Positions 54,822 through 63,715 of a stretch of 64,000 bases of DNA are shown one piece after another. Position numbers and translations under genes: made by a program. The notes beneath the pieces are model-generated. The model ran no database searches. It was not told where the DNA came from and worked only from the letters and a program-made list of their open reading frames with translations. Every line of letters starts with the position of its first letter. Positions within the stretch are counted from its first letter, which is position 1. Source of the DNA: Streptomyces sp. SID9727 (lineage in GTDB: Bacteria > Actinomycetota > Actinomycetes > Streptomycetales > Streptomycetaceae); NCBI RefSeq assembly GCF_010550605.1, contig NZ_JAAGNI010000356.1, positions 1 through 64,000 of the forward strand. Direction: 5' to 3'.

Positions 54822-57800
54822 CTAACTGACAGCATTGGACGCTATCGATCCAACGCTCCAGCCGATTGCGTAGCATCCCAGTGATGCACTGAGCGATGAA
54901 CCGAGTGTTGCGGGCGCACTTGCCGCTGCAACAGATTCGCAGAGCGTGCCGGCAACCCCTCCAGCCACAACTCCGAGCACGTCTCCCCAAAGGGCTCGTG
55001 TGTCTCCATCATCAAGGTGCTGGATGCCCGTGATCGCATCGCCGGCAACGCCGAGCGCATCCCCCACACTGAAAAGTCCGCTGGGGTCGGTGTGGTTGAT
55101 GGGGTCGCCCGCGCCGTAGAGGTAGGTGTTGGTTTCCTGGCCGGAGGGGTCGGGCTGGGTGAAGCGGCCGAGGGTGGGGTCGTAGTAGCGGGCGCACATT
55201 TTGTAGAGGCCGGTGGGGTCGTGGTAGGCGCCGGCGAAACGGTAGGGCTGGGGGACGGCTTCGGCGGGGGTAGTGCGGGTGGTGCCGGTGGGGGTGTATG
55301 CGTAGCTGTGGGTGCGGGTGCCTGCCTGGTCGACGGCGCCGAGGATGTTGCCGGTGGCGTCGGTGAGGTAGTAGTAGCTCTTCCCGCTGCGGGTCATGGA
55401 GTTGAGGGTGCCCTCGGGTTCGCGGACGAATCCCGTGTCCGTGGATCCGGTGGTGGTGGAGGCGAGGCCGAGCTGGGTGTGGTGGAACCAGGTGTCGCCG
55501 AGCTTGGTGCGTTCGTCGTTGGTGCTTCCGGCGTGCTTGGCCTGGTAGGTGGTCCCGCCTGCGGTGATGCTGGTGAGCTGGTTGTAGTCCGACCAGGACT
55601 CCCCTGTGCGGGCAGTCCCGTCGGCCGGGGCGGCGCCGGTTTCGTTGCCGGCCTTGTCGTAGGACCAGCCAGTGGTCGAACCGCTCTGCGATTCGAGTGC
55701 GGAGGCGTCGTCGTAGCCGTAGGTCGGGCTGGCGGGGCAGGAGGTGGCGATGGTGTCCTGGTGGGTGAGGTTGCCGGCCTTGTCGAAGCAGTACAGCCAG
55801 GACGCGGTGCGGGCACCGGAGGAGGTGTTCGTTTCCTTGGCGTAGGACAGGCGTCCGGCGCTGTCGTAGCTGTAGGCGGTCTTGCGGCCCGCGGCTGTGT
55901 CGGTGCGGCTGTAGATCTTCGTTCCGGGATCGCTGGCGCCGGTCGTGTAGGTGTAGGCGAGGTCGACCAGGGTGGTGGACCCGTTGGTGGTCTTGACGGC
56001 GGTGGGTTTGCCGTCCTCGTCCAGGGTGACCTTCTGGACCGTGCCGCCGGGGTAGTTGGTGTGGGTGCGCTTGTCGTTGTTGTTGTAGGTGTAGGTGGTG
56101 GTGCGGCCTGCCGGGTCCTTCAGCGATTCGAGACGTCCGGCGTCGTCATAGGTGTAGTGGGTGGCGCCCATGGGTCGGTGTAGGTGCCCAGGTCGCCGGC
56201 CGCTGTGTACGCGAGGGTCGCCTCGGAGTCGTCCTGCAGGGAGCGGAAGATCTCGCGGGAGAGGGCGTCGTAGGCGTAGTCGGTCTCGCCGGTGGCGTCC
56301 TTGCGCCAGGTCATGTTGCCGTCGCCGTCATAGGCGTACTGGACGGTGGCGTTGGTGGAGGAGACCTTGGGCGCGGTCGCGGTCGCGGTCGTCGTAGACG
56401 TAGACGGTCTGGATGCCGCGGCCGTCCTTGACCACGTCCGGGCGCCCCGCGTAGTTGTAGGTGATCGTCGTCGCGCCCTGCGCGGCGGGCGGGGTGACCT
56501 TCGTCAGGTTCCCCTTCGCGTCATAGGTGAATGACGTCTTCTTGCCCCGGGCGTCGGTGACCGAGCACTTCTGCCCCTTGAACCCGCCACAGGTCGGAGT
56601 GGACGGGTTGTAGTCCGTGGTCGTCGTGCCGCCACCGGTGCCGGTGACGGCGACGGAGGTGGTGTTGCCGACCGCGTCGTAGGAGTAGTTCGTCTTGCTG
56701 TCGTCCGGGCTCTCGAACGTGCCGGGCACGTCCATGCCCGCCTTCGTCAGCCACCCCGTCATCTGGGCCGTGGCACCGCTGGGCAGGGTCGCGGAGGTCG
56801 GGTTGTTGCGGGCATCCCACCCATAGGTCGTCGTGTTCCCAGCCGTGGAGCCCGAGCCCATGGCGTCGACGGCGGTGGTGGCCATGTGTGCCTGGTAGGT
56901 GGTGGAGCGGGAGTGGGTCAGCGGGTCAGTGACCTTGGTGACTTCCCCGTCGCCGTTGTGCACGTACTTGGTGGCGTCGCCCTCGGGGTCGGTGACCGTC
57001 GTGGTCCCGGCTGCTGTGGCCGAGGACGCGGAGTAGGCGTAGGTCCAGGTGGGGCCGGTGCTGCCGCCCTCGGTTGCGGCCCTGGTCATGGAGGTGACCC
57101 GGTTGGCGCTGCCGTAGGTGAAGCGGGTGACGCGGTTTTCCTGGGTGGTGACCTGTTCGATGCGGTCCGAGGAGTCGTAGTCGTAGGTGACGGTGGCCAT
57201 GTTGGTGTCGGTGACCTTGTGGACGCGGTCCTGGTCGTCGAGGTGGTAGGAGACCTGGCGGCCGGTGTGGTCGGTGACGTGCCACCAGCCGCCGCCGTCG
57301 TTGGTGACGTCCACCCACCGGCCCGACCGGCTCTCGGTGATCTTGAATCCGGCGCCCTCGCCGTGCGACGCGACCGTGATCACACCGCCGTTGCGGTCGG
57401 TGACCTTCGACAGCGTCCCGGAGGAGGTGTAGGTGTCCTTCGTTCCGGACTTGCGGTCGGTCAGCGTGTAGGTGCCGTCGCTGTTCTTGACCAGGTCCCG
57501 CGAGTATGCGTCCGGAGTGGTGAACGTCCCGTCGCTCTTCTTCTTGAACGACACGGTCGCACCGGTGGAGTCGTACCAGTCGACCTCGTCGGTGAAGAAG
57601 GTGTCCAGGCGCCGCTCGTAGGTGAACCAGGCCCGCTGGGACATCGCCCCGGCCGGTGCGCCCAGCGAGTTGTAGGTACGGGCCAGTTGCAGCTTCTGCC
57701 CCACTCCGGCGATACCGAAGTCGGTACCCGCGAGCATCAGGTTGCCCGTCGAGTAGTCCACCCGCGCCACCAGCGCATCCGTCAGCCGCGTGTCCGCCAT

Positions 57801-58235
57801 CCGGTGCCAGGGCACATCGCCCTGCCCCCGCGGCACCCACACCAAAGGCACCACCCCACCCGACTCGGCCGCCGAGCCCGAAGGCGCTGCCTTGGGAGCA
57901 GTCTTGTTCTGCTTGCGGGCCAAGGCCGCTGCCCCGGCCGCATCCCGGGCACGGTCGGTACGCTCCCGCTCGGCATTCAGCCATACCGCGCGATCACCCG
58001 AAGGCTTCCCCGACGGCTCGGTCGCGGGTGCCCGGTTCACACCGGACTTCATCTGCGGCCGCTCCAGCTTCTGCTCCTTCTTGCCCCAGACGGAAACCGG
58101 GGCGTCCGGCTGATCGGCCGCGGCCGCCGGCAGAGCCGCCACCCCCAGCGCGAGGACCACAGCAGTCGCGGTCAACGAATGGCGCATGGTCGTGCGGGCA
58201 CGCCGAGAGGGCATGCCAAAGGCACGTGCAGACAT
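54822..58235 (-). pseudogene. Secreted RHS protein with hydrophobic Gly/Ala-rich tip; two frame breaks
   Basis: ATG 58235 has GGGGGAG upstream. The signal peptide region is RHSLTATAVVLALGVAALPA. The body has YD/RHS repeats and a core end near 55150 (YDPTLGRFTQPDPSGQETNT). The ~85-residue tip after DPSGL (FSVGDALGVAGDAITGIQHL, then VLGVVAGGVAGTLCESVAAA, SAPATLGSSLSASLGCYAIG) is Gly/Ala/Ser-rich and hydrophobic, like a bacteriocin or pore-forming peptide. The frame breaks near 56385, inside three tandem copies of a GCGGTC-like hexamer, and near 56172 (YTDP then MGATHYTYDDAG). Either breaks silence the toxin, or they are sequencing errors or a phase-variable tract. A membrane protein follows that may be the immunity partner. 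Confidence 0.8.
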
Positions 58236-58638
58236 CAACTCCCCCCACACACAGGAAGACGACCCCAGCAGCCCCAGCGGCCACCAGGCGCACACAAAAG
58301 CCGGAGGGCTGCCCCCAAGATCCTGACGCACACGCCCCCGAAACCGGCCTCACCCCACACACCAAAAACCAGCACAAACCATCTGCGAAATGCCGCATAA
58401 GAGGTAATGATCAACGAAGGGATCTCTCACGGATGGCCGGATCCGACTCGTGGCGTTTGGCCAGCTCGAGAACAACCACCAGCGGCCGCGCCCCCGGTTC
58501 TCACTCGCCGCGCCATGTCGCTTTCCCGCGAGGCGCTGATGTTCTGCGCGACGGCAGGGGCGTGCGGGGCGCGGAAACGGGTATCGGGGTGCACGGCCCC
58601 GGAGCAGACGGCGCCGACGTGGAAGAAGGAGTTCTGTG

Positions 58639-58872
58639 ATGTTGATGGCCCATCCCGCGGTGCTGCGGGACCTGATCGAGAGCTACGAGGCCCTCGCAGC
58701 CGTGGGTGCCGGCGAAGCGGACAGCGCCCGGGTGCGCCAGCGCATGGACGACATCGCCTACACGCTGTGTGTGTCCACCGGCACCCGGGACATCGACGCC
58801 GCCCTGATCGCCGCCCGGCACCAATTGCCAGGCGCTCGCCCCCTGGACGATTCCGTCCTGGCAGGCATCTGA
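58639..58872 (+). CDS. DUF5133-like small protein
   Basis: A 77-residue protein: MLMAHPAVLRDLIESYEALA, then RVRQRMDDIAYTLCVSTGTR and DIDAALIAARHQLPGARPLD. This is the pattern of DUF5133 proteins, numerous in Streptomyces. AAGGAG (58625-58630) is 8 bases before ATG 58639; GTG 58636 is an alternative. Predicted helical and cytoplasmic. Function unknown; paralogues are often near developmental or stress genes. Confidence 0.8.
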   Translation: MLMAHPAVLRDLIESYEALAAVGAGEADSARVRQRMDDIAYTLCVSTGTRDIDAALIAARHQLPGARPLDDSVLAGI

Positions 58873-58922
58873 CCCGCCGCTCCTCCCCTGTTGGCACCAC
58901 TCCGAGGAAACGGACACCGCAC

Positions 58923-59087
58923 ATGGACGCCTCCCGCACCAGCGCCGCACCGATATACGACCTGCTGATCGCCGAGCGGGGCGACGTCGTCGCCGACGCG
59001 GCACGCTGTGCAGCGCAAACCCGGCTCGAAGCGGCCGGCAAGCTCGACTTCGGCCTGCAGAACAGCAGCGAAGACGACGCCGCATAG
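58923..59087 (+). CDS. 54-residue protein with YxxLIAERGD motif
   Basis: MDASRTSAAPIYDLLIAERG continues DVVADAARCAAQTRLEAAGK. GAGGAAACGGA lies upstream. It shares the PIYxxLIAERGD core with the gene at 42265, so it is a small-family member in this window. No function known. It follows the DUF5133-like gene by 50 bases and may be in the same unit. Confidence 0.55.
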   Translation: MDASRTSAAPIYDLLIAERGDVVADAARCAAQTRLEAAGKLDFGLQNSSEDDAA

Positions 59088-59157
59088 AGCCAAACCCGGG
59101 CTGAGCGCCGCCGTCCCCGTGCAGGCACATGGCCCGGCATCGGCCCTCGGCAGCCTG

Positions 59158-59337
59158 GCAGATTCCGTGCTCGATCCGGTGGTCCAGCGCGTAGGCCAGG
59201 CACTCGGTGCGCACCGGGCAGCCGGTGCATGCGATTTTGGCGCTGTTCTGGGCCGCGCCGTCCACGAACAGCTCGTCCGGATCGGCTGTGCGGCAGACCG
59301 CGTGCCTGCGCCAGGCTTCCTGATCGTCCCCGTTCAC
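59158..59337 (-). pseudogene. WhiB-like iron-sulfur protein fragment
   Basis: From GTG 59337: DDQEAWRRHAVCRTADPDEL, FVDGAAQNSAKIACTGCPVR, TECLAYALDHRIEHGI. The four cysteines (AVCR, ACTGC, TEC) that bind the [4Fe-4S] cluster in WhiB proteins are all present. The conserved G-V/I-W-G-G turn and basic DNA-binding tail that should follow HGI are replaced by unrelated sequence, so the protein is truncated at the turn. Iron-sulfur binding is possible; normal sigma-factor or DNA interaction is not. Confidence 0.65.
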
Positions 59338-59506
59338 CCGAGGCCGTCCTCTCCCCGAGTCCCGGCCCGCCACCATGCCCGGACCAGGCGGGTGCGTGAA
59401 CGGTATGGCATACGCCCCTGGCATCGAAGGAATCAGCCTTGCTGCCCTCCTTGCGAGTGAACGGGACTTGACACGAGCAACCGCAGCAGACCGAGTGCGG
59501 GATTGC

Positions 59507-59809
59507 TCAGAACGCGTCGCCCCATCCGAAGGTGCTGTTGTAGGCGCGCTGCAGTGCGTGCCGCCCATGGTCTTCGTCGGCGTAGGCCCAGGCGAAGGCT
59601 GCGGAGAACCAAAGCAGAGACACTGCGCTGACCATGCCCACAGCGACCAGCTTGCCGTGCCAAGCCAGCAGGACCAGGGCGGTGATCACGACTGCCGCGG
59701 CGAGGTGGGCTCCCCTGGAGTCGAGCGGCGCGTTTCTTCGTGCCTCTCTGCGTTGGACCCCGTTCCGCAGCGAAGCGCTCCTGACGCACGGACTGCGGTT
59801 CGTTTTCAT
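59507..59809 (-). CDS. 100-residue membrane protein, unknown
   Basis: A basic N-terminus (MKTNRSPCVRSASLRNGVQR) is followed by two hydrophobic stretches, about AHLAAAVVITALVLLAWHGK and LVAVGMVSAVSLLWFSAAFA, and then a soluble end (YADEDHGRHALQRAYNSTFG, WGDAF). It looks like a small DUF-type membrane protein with both helices followed by a cytoplasmic tail. GGGCTTCG precedes ATG 59809. I do not recognise a named function. The structured pattern and coherent length support a real gene. Confidence 0.55.
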   Translation of the reverse strand: MKTNRSPCVRSASLRNGVQRREARRNAPLDSRGAHLAAAVVITALVLLAWHGKLVAVGMVSAVSLLWFSAAFAWAYADEDHGRHALQRAYNSTFGWGDAF

Positions 59810-59963
59810 CGAAGCCCATATCTCATCCCCGCTGCCCCTGAAGCTACGTGGGCTCCCAGCTCAGAGGACAGGCCCCCTTCGAAGGGATCCGAAGCGTTCT
59901 CGGTTTCTGCCTGTGCGGCCAGGAGGTAATCGGTCCTCCATCAGTGGCGTGGGCGGACGGCGT

Positions 59964-59998
59964 CCCGCCCTGCCGGCGGCGTGCGTCGGCAGGGCGGG
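59964..59998. terminator. Rho-independent-type hairpin downstream of the LAXTG gene
   Basis: CCCGCCCTGCCG (59964-59975) pairs with CGGCAGGGCGGG (59987-59998), a perfect 12-bp stem with an 11-base loop. It lies 24 bases after the LAXTG-protein stop (60022, minus strand). Confidence 0.75.
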
Positions 59999-60021
59999 GT
60001 GCGGCCCGTGGTGGTGTGGGC

Positions 60022-61224
60022 TCAGGCGTGGCTGCGTCGGCGGCGCATGGCGGTGAAGCCCACGGCGCCGGCTCCGGCCGCGACGAGGCCGGCCGCGGCT
60101 GCTGTCGGGGCTGCGAGGTTGCTGCTTCCGGTTTCGGCGAGCTGCGCGGTCATGCCGGAGGTCGCCGAAGTAGTGGTGCCAGTACCCGTCGAGGCGGTGC
60201 CGGTGCCCGCCTGGGCGGAGGTGGACGAAGAAGGGGTCGTGGAGGTGTTGGTGGAGGTGGTTGCCGCCTTCTTCACCGTGACCGTGGCCTTCGGGCCGCA
60301 GGTGGTGGTGCCCCTGAACGGGATCGAGCCCTCGTTGACGATCGCGCACGGGGACAGCTCGGTCTTCCCGGCCGGGGCGTCCTTGCGGTAGGTGACGCGG
60401 ACGTCGACGGTCGCGGTGCCGTGCGCGGCGAGGGAGGCGTCCTTGCCGATGACGTCGTAGCCGTAGAGGTCGGGTTCGGCGGCGGCGGTGACCGGCTTCA
60501 GCGTCGTCCACACGCCGGAGCGCCGGACCTGGAGGGTGGTGTAGCGGTTGGTGAACAGTACGTCCGTGACGTTCTCGTACGCCGAGGAGGTCGGGTTGTC
60601 GACGGTGGCCTTGAAGGTGATCGCCGACCCGCCGGCGGTCGCGGTGGTGGGTACGTTGATCAGGCGGGTGGTCAGCCCGTTCACCCCGACGAAGTCGAAG
60701 TCGGTGGCGTTGGCGGCGCCGGAGGCCCCGTAGGAGATCATCGTCGTCAGCTTCAGCTGCTCCGTGCCCCCGTTGCTGGCACCGTTGTGCGCGGTACCCA
60801 TGGGCAGGCCGATACGCATCTGCACGGTCTGCGACTTCCCCGCGGCCAGGGCGAGCTGCTCGGGCAGCTCACCGCCGTACACGGTGCCCTCGACGATACT
60901 CAGCGGTATCTTCTTCCACGTCGAGCCGTCGAGCCGGTACTCCAGGCTCAGGGCGTTGTCCGGCAGGGTGGTGCCGCCGTCAATGCGGTAGATCAGGCGG
61001 GCCGAGGAGGTGTCGGTTTGGCCGGTGTTGGAGGCGGTGGTGGTGAAGGCGACCGGCAGACCACCCAGCCCGATCTCCGCGGGCGCCTCGGTGGACACCG
61101 CCAGCTGCGGCGGAGCCGTGTCGGCCACGGCGGCCGGAGCCAGGGCGGCCCCCGTGATGGTCAGCAGCAGCCCGGCCGCCGAAGCGACCAGGGAGGAACG
61201 CACAGTACGCGCAATGGTGTTCAA
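60022..61224 (-). CDS. Sortase-anchored (LAXTG) surface protein with DUF11-like repeats
   Basis: A 400-residue exported protein. The start is a TTG at 61224 (MNTIARTVRSS), with GGGGAGAT five bases ahead. The signal peptide runs to about residue 34 (ALAPAAVADTAPPQ). The mature part contains beta-sandwich modules (LPVAFTTTASNTGQTDTSSA, GGSAITFKATVDNPTSSAYE), then a Thr/Ser/Ala-rich linker. The cell-wall sorting signal is LAETG near residue 366, with a hydrophobic helix and the basic tail MRRRRSHA. LAXTG is recognised by class E sortases, which in Streptomyces anchor chaplins and other surface proteins to peptidoglycan. It is probably an adhesin or stalk protein. Terminator at 59964. Confidence 0.9.
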   Translation of the reverse strand: MNTIARTVRSSLVASAAGLLLTITGAALAPAAVADTAPPQLAVSTEAPAEIGLGGLPVAFTTTASNTGQTDTSSARLIYRIDGGTTLPDNALSLEYRLDGSTWKKIPLSIVEGTVYGGELPEQLALAAGKSQTVQMRIGLPMGTAHNGASNGGTEQLKLTTMISYGASGAANATDFDFVGVNGLTTRLINVPTTATAGGSAITFKATVDNPTSSAYENVTDVLFTNRYTTLQVRRSGVWTTLKPVTAAAEPDLYGYDVIGKDASLAAHGTATVDVRVTYRKDAPAGKTELSPCAIVNEGSIPFRGTTTCGPKATVTVKKAATTSTNTSTTPSSSTSAQAGTGTASTGTGTTTSATSGMTAQLAETGSSNLAAPTAAAAGLVAAGAGAVGFTAMRRRRSHA

Positions 61225-61674
61225 GACATCTCCCCTGTGACGTGTGGGCGGGCGCGGCCGAATACCGCCTCTCGCCGAACGGTGGGTGGATCAACCCCGC
61301 CGTCTCACACAGTTCGACACCCCACCCCAGCCCCGGGTTGTGATCTTGTATGTCATCGTTTTGTGACAGCGTCCAACGGCCCCTCACACCCGACACGCCC
61401 ACGCTGAAGCATTAAGGCCGGTCAGGAAAACCAGCCTCTGCGGTCGCACGCCCCACGGCTCTCGGGCGCGCCGACACGTCCGGTGGCGATCCTTCCAGGT
61501 GCGGGATCCTGCTCCGGACGCCGAACCTTGGACAGCATGCTGAGTCGCGCGGACCGTTCGGGGGGAGGCAAAGGGGCGTGGCTTCGGCGTCCTACTGGTC
61601 ATCTCGCCGTTCCCCGGGTCGGCCTTGACTTCCGGTCCGGAGGCGCGGCCGGGCGGGAGTGAGCCGCGGCTGTC
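61225..61674. other. Upstream region of the LAXTG gene, no second gene
   Basis: About 450 bases. It likely contains the promoter for the leftward surface-protein gene in the AT-richer patch around 61330-61370. No convincing gene on either strand. Confidence 0.4.
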
Positions 61675-61956
61675 AGTCGCGCCACCTGGCCACCCCTGGC
61701 GAGGACGCGCCGTCCTTCGGGAACCCGGTGTCGTCCACGACCCACACCTGAGGCCGCACCACCGCCACCGCCCGGCGGGCCAGCCTCGTGCGAACAGCGT
61801 CCACCGGCCAGGTCGACGAGGTCATGAACTGCTGCGACTGCTGGTGGTCCGCACCCCGACGTCCGGCCATCGGCTGCATCGACTTCCGACGCCCGTCCAG
61901 CAGCAGTCCCCGCACATACAACCCACCCTTCACCCGCTGGTCAGCACACGACAAGG
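61675..61956 (-). mobile_element. IS701-family transposase fragment
   Basis: The reverse strand reads KGGLYVRGLLLDGRRKSMQP, FMTSSTWPVDAVRTRLARRA and QVWVVDDTGFPKDGASSPGV. This is the N-terminal DDE region of IS701-type transposases, with the first catalytic Asp in VVDDTGF. Only ~90 residues are left. Confidence 0.75.
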
Positions 61957-62013
61957 GCGCTTGGCCCGCCTGGCCGCCGGGTGGTGACGTGGCGGGGCGG
62001 GCCGTAGCGGCGG

Positions 62014-62907
62014 TCAGACCTCGGCGGGAACCTCAGGCACAGGCGATGCAGGCGCTGGCACGGGCCCGCGGTCCGCGATTGCATCTGCGGTATCCGTGTT
62101 GGTCGGTGCGGGGGCGGTGTACATCGTGTTTCCCTGTTGGCGCGACTTCTCGGCCAGGCTCTTCTTCACGAGGATCTCAAGGTTGTTGCGGACTGTCTGG
62201 ACGGACGTCTTGCGGCCGGGGTAGTCCCGTGCGAGCTGGTCATGGATCTCACGGACCATGCACGGCTGCCCAGGTGTCCTGCGAAGGATTTCCAGAGTCA
62301 GCTGCCACAATGGCAACCCCGACCTCATCTGAGGGCCCTTGCCCAGCGGTGCTGGCGCGGCGGATGCCTGCGATGCCGAGGCCCCGGTCGCCGGCTGTTT
62401 CGTCTCGGCGGCCGTCCTCTGTGCAGGCTGTGTCGCGGCCTTCTTCGCCGCTGGCTTCTTGGCGGCTGCCCTCTTGGCCGGCGCCTTCTGCGCCACAGAC
62501 TTCTTCGCCGCGGCAGTCCTCGTCGATGTCTTCTTGGCCGGGGCCTTCTTCGCCGGGGCCTTTTTCGCCACGGTCTTCTTCGCCGCGGGCTTCCTCGTGG
62601 TCGTCTTCTTCTCGACGGGCTGCTCGGGCCTCTCCCCCGCCGCCTGGTCCTGCCGCTGCTGCGGGACGCCTTGGGTTGCATCGGCTGCGGTCCCGGTTTC
62701 GGAGACAACCTGTTCCAGGGCCCCGGGCAGGCTGCCCTGCGCGCTGGCCAACCAGCCCTCCTCCACCTTGAGCTGTTCCAGGCGCGCCCGGAGGTCGGTG
62801 ATCTGCGCGGTGAGGTCCTCCTGCTCGCTGCGGTTGGCCGCGAGGTCTTTGGCGTACTGCTGCGCGTACTTGGTCTGGATCGGGGACTTCGCGGGCACAT
62901 TGGCCAC
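62014..62907 (-). CDS. Lys/Ala-rich histone-H1-like protein with winged-helix end
   Basis: A 297-residue protein starting GTG 62907 with AAGGAG upstream. The N-terminal ~60 residues form a coiled-coil (SEQEDLTAQITDLRARLEQL). The middle (about 95-170) is made of AAKK/APAKK-type repeats (KKTVAKKAPAKKAPAKKTST), like eukaryotic histone H1 tails and actinobacterial HupS/Lsr2-type nucleoid proteins. The last ~90 residues resemble a small winged-helix (LWQLTLEILRRTPGQPCMVR, RKTSVQTVRNNLEILVKKSL), followed by a Pro-rich tail. It is likely a DNA-binding nucleoid-associated or regulatory protein; the target is unknown. It is intact in a region otherwise full of scars. Confidence 0.78.
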   Translation of the reverse strand: MANVPAKSPIQTKYAQQYAKDLAANRSEQEDLTAQITDLRARLEQLKVEEGWLASAQGSLPGALEQVVSETGTAADATQGVPQQRQDQAAGERPEQPVEKKTTTRKPAAKKTVAKKAPAKKAPAKKTSTRTAAAKKSVAQKAPAKRAAAKKPAAKKAATQPAQRTAAETKQPATGASASQASAAPAPLGKGPQMRSGLPLWQLTLEILRRTPGQPCMVREIHDQLARDYPGRKTSVQTVRNNLEILVKKSLAEKSRQQGNTMYTAPAPTNTDTADAIADRGPVPAPASPVPEVPAEV

Positions 62908-63244
62908 GACAGCACTCCTTCTACCTGGTTGTTACTGCCGGATGCCACGCACAGCGACACAACAGCCGTTGCCTTCCCGCACAAACACCACCCTCGCGAT
63001 GGGCATCTCGGTATGCGGCATTCGCCCCTCGGGGACAGGCGACAGGCTCCCTGTGCGACCATCGCGCTACCCGCCAACGGGCGGCGCTCCTGGCAGCCAC
63101 GGTGCGCCCTGAGGAGCAGCAGCGTGCTCGAGGCGGATCGCACTGCGGACCAGAAACGCCTCCCCCTGCGAGGGCAGACCGGCGACGGGATCCGCTTCGC
63201 GGGCCGGGCCCTGTGCCTGCCGCCGATGGTCGCCTGGGCGCAGC
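62908..63244. other. Gap without recognised gene
   Basis: About 340 bases upstream of the nucleoid-type protein. A plus-strand frame (LEADRTADQKRLPLRGQTGD, RFAGRALCLPPMVAWAQ) looks protein-like and may be another fragment, but I cannot name it. Confidence 0.35.
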
Positions 63245-63715
63245 GATCAGTTTGGCGCTGATGGGCTCCCCCGGCTCATGCCTGTGCTCTTCCACGTACT
63301 CGGCGGTGAGAACGAACAGCGCCTCCTCAATCTGCTGACGGCGTGTGGACTGCCAGCCGATGAGCCGCTGGTCAATGCCAGCCTTCTCCGTCTTCGGCGA
63401 CCGGTTGTGCTCGGTGGGCCTGCCCAGCACGCTCGCCCGCCGGGCCCTCCCGGGATCCTCGCCCGCCTGAAGGCGCTCGCGCTCGATCCGGTCACCGTCC
63501 GGCTGCCGACCCTCCCGCAAAAGCAGTCCGGCCTGCCGCTCGCCCACCGCGTCCCCGGCCGCGAGACCGACCGCGTCCAGACCCCGGCCCCGCCAGATCC
63601 CTGGCGGGACGCCGGCCTCGTCCTGGGCGACGCGCAGCGCCGTGCCCGCGGGGCGGCGGCCATCACCGACCATCACACCGCGGAAGAGGTAACGCACCCC
63701 GTCACCCGGACGGAA
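63245..63715 (-). pseudogene. MobF (TraA/TrwC-like) relaxase fragment with internal deletion
   Basis: The reverse strand reads GDGVRYLFRGVMVGDGRRPA, GTALRVAQDEAGVPPGIWRG, LAAGDAVGERQAGLLLREGR and RRASVLGRPTEHNR. This is the start of Streptomyces TraA-like MobF relaxases. It then jumps to KAGIDQRLIGWQSTRRQQIE and EALFVLTAEYVEEHRHEPGE, which resembles a later part of such proteins. The catalytic region with its triple His is missing. It is a transfer-gene remnant, in keeping with a former conjugative element. Confidence 0.65.
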
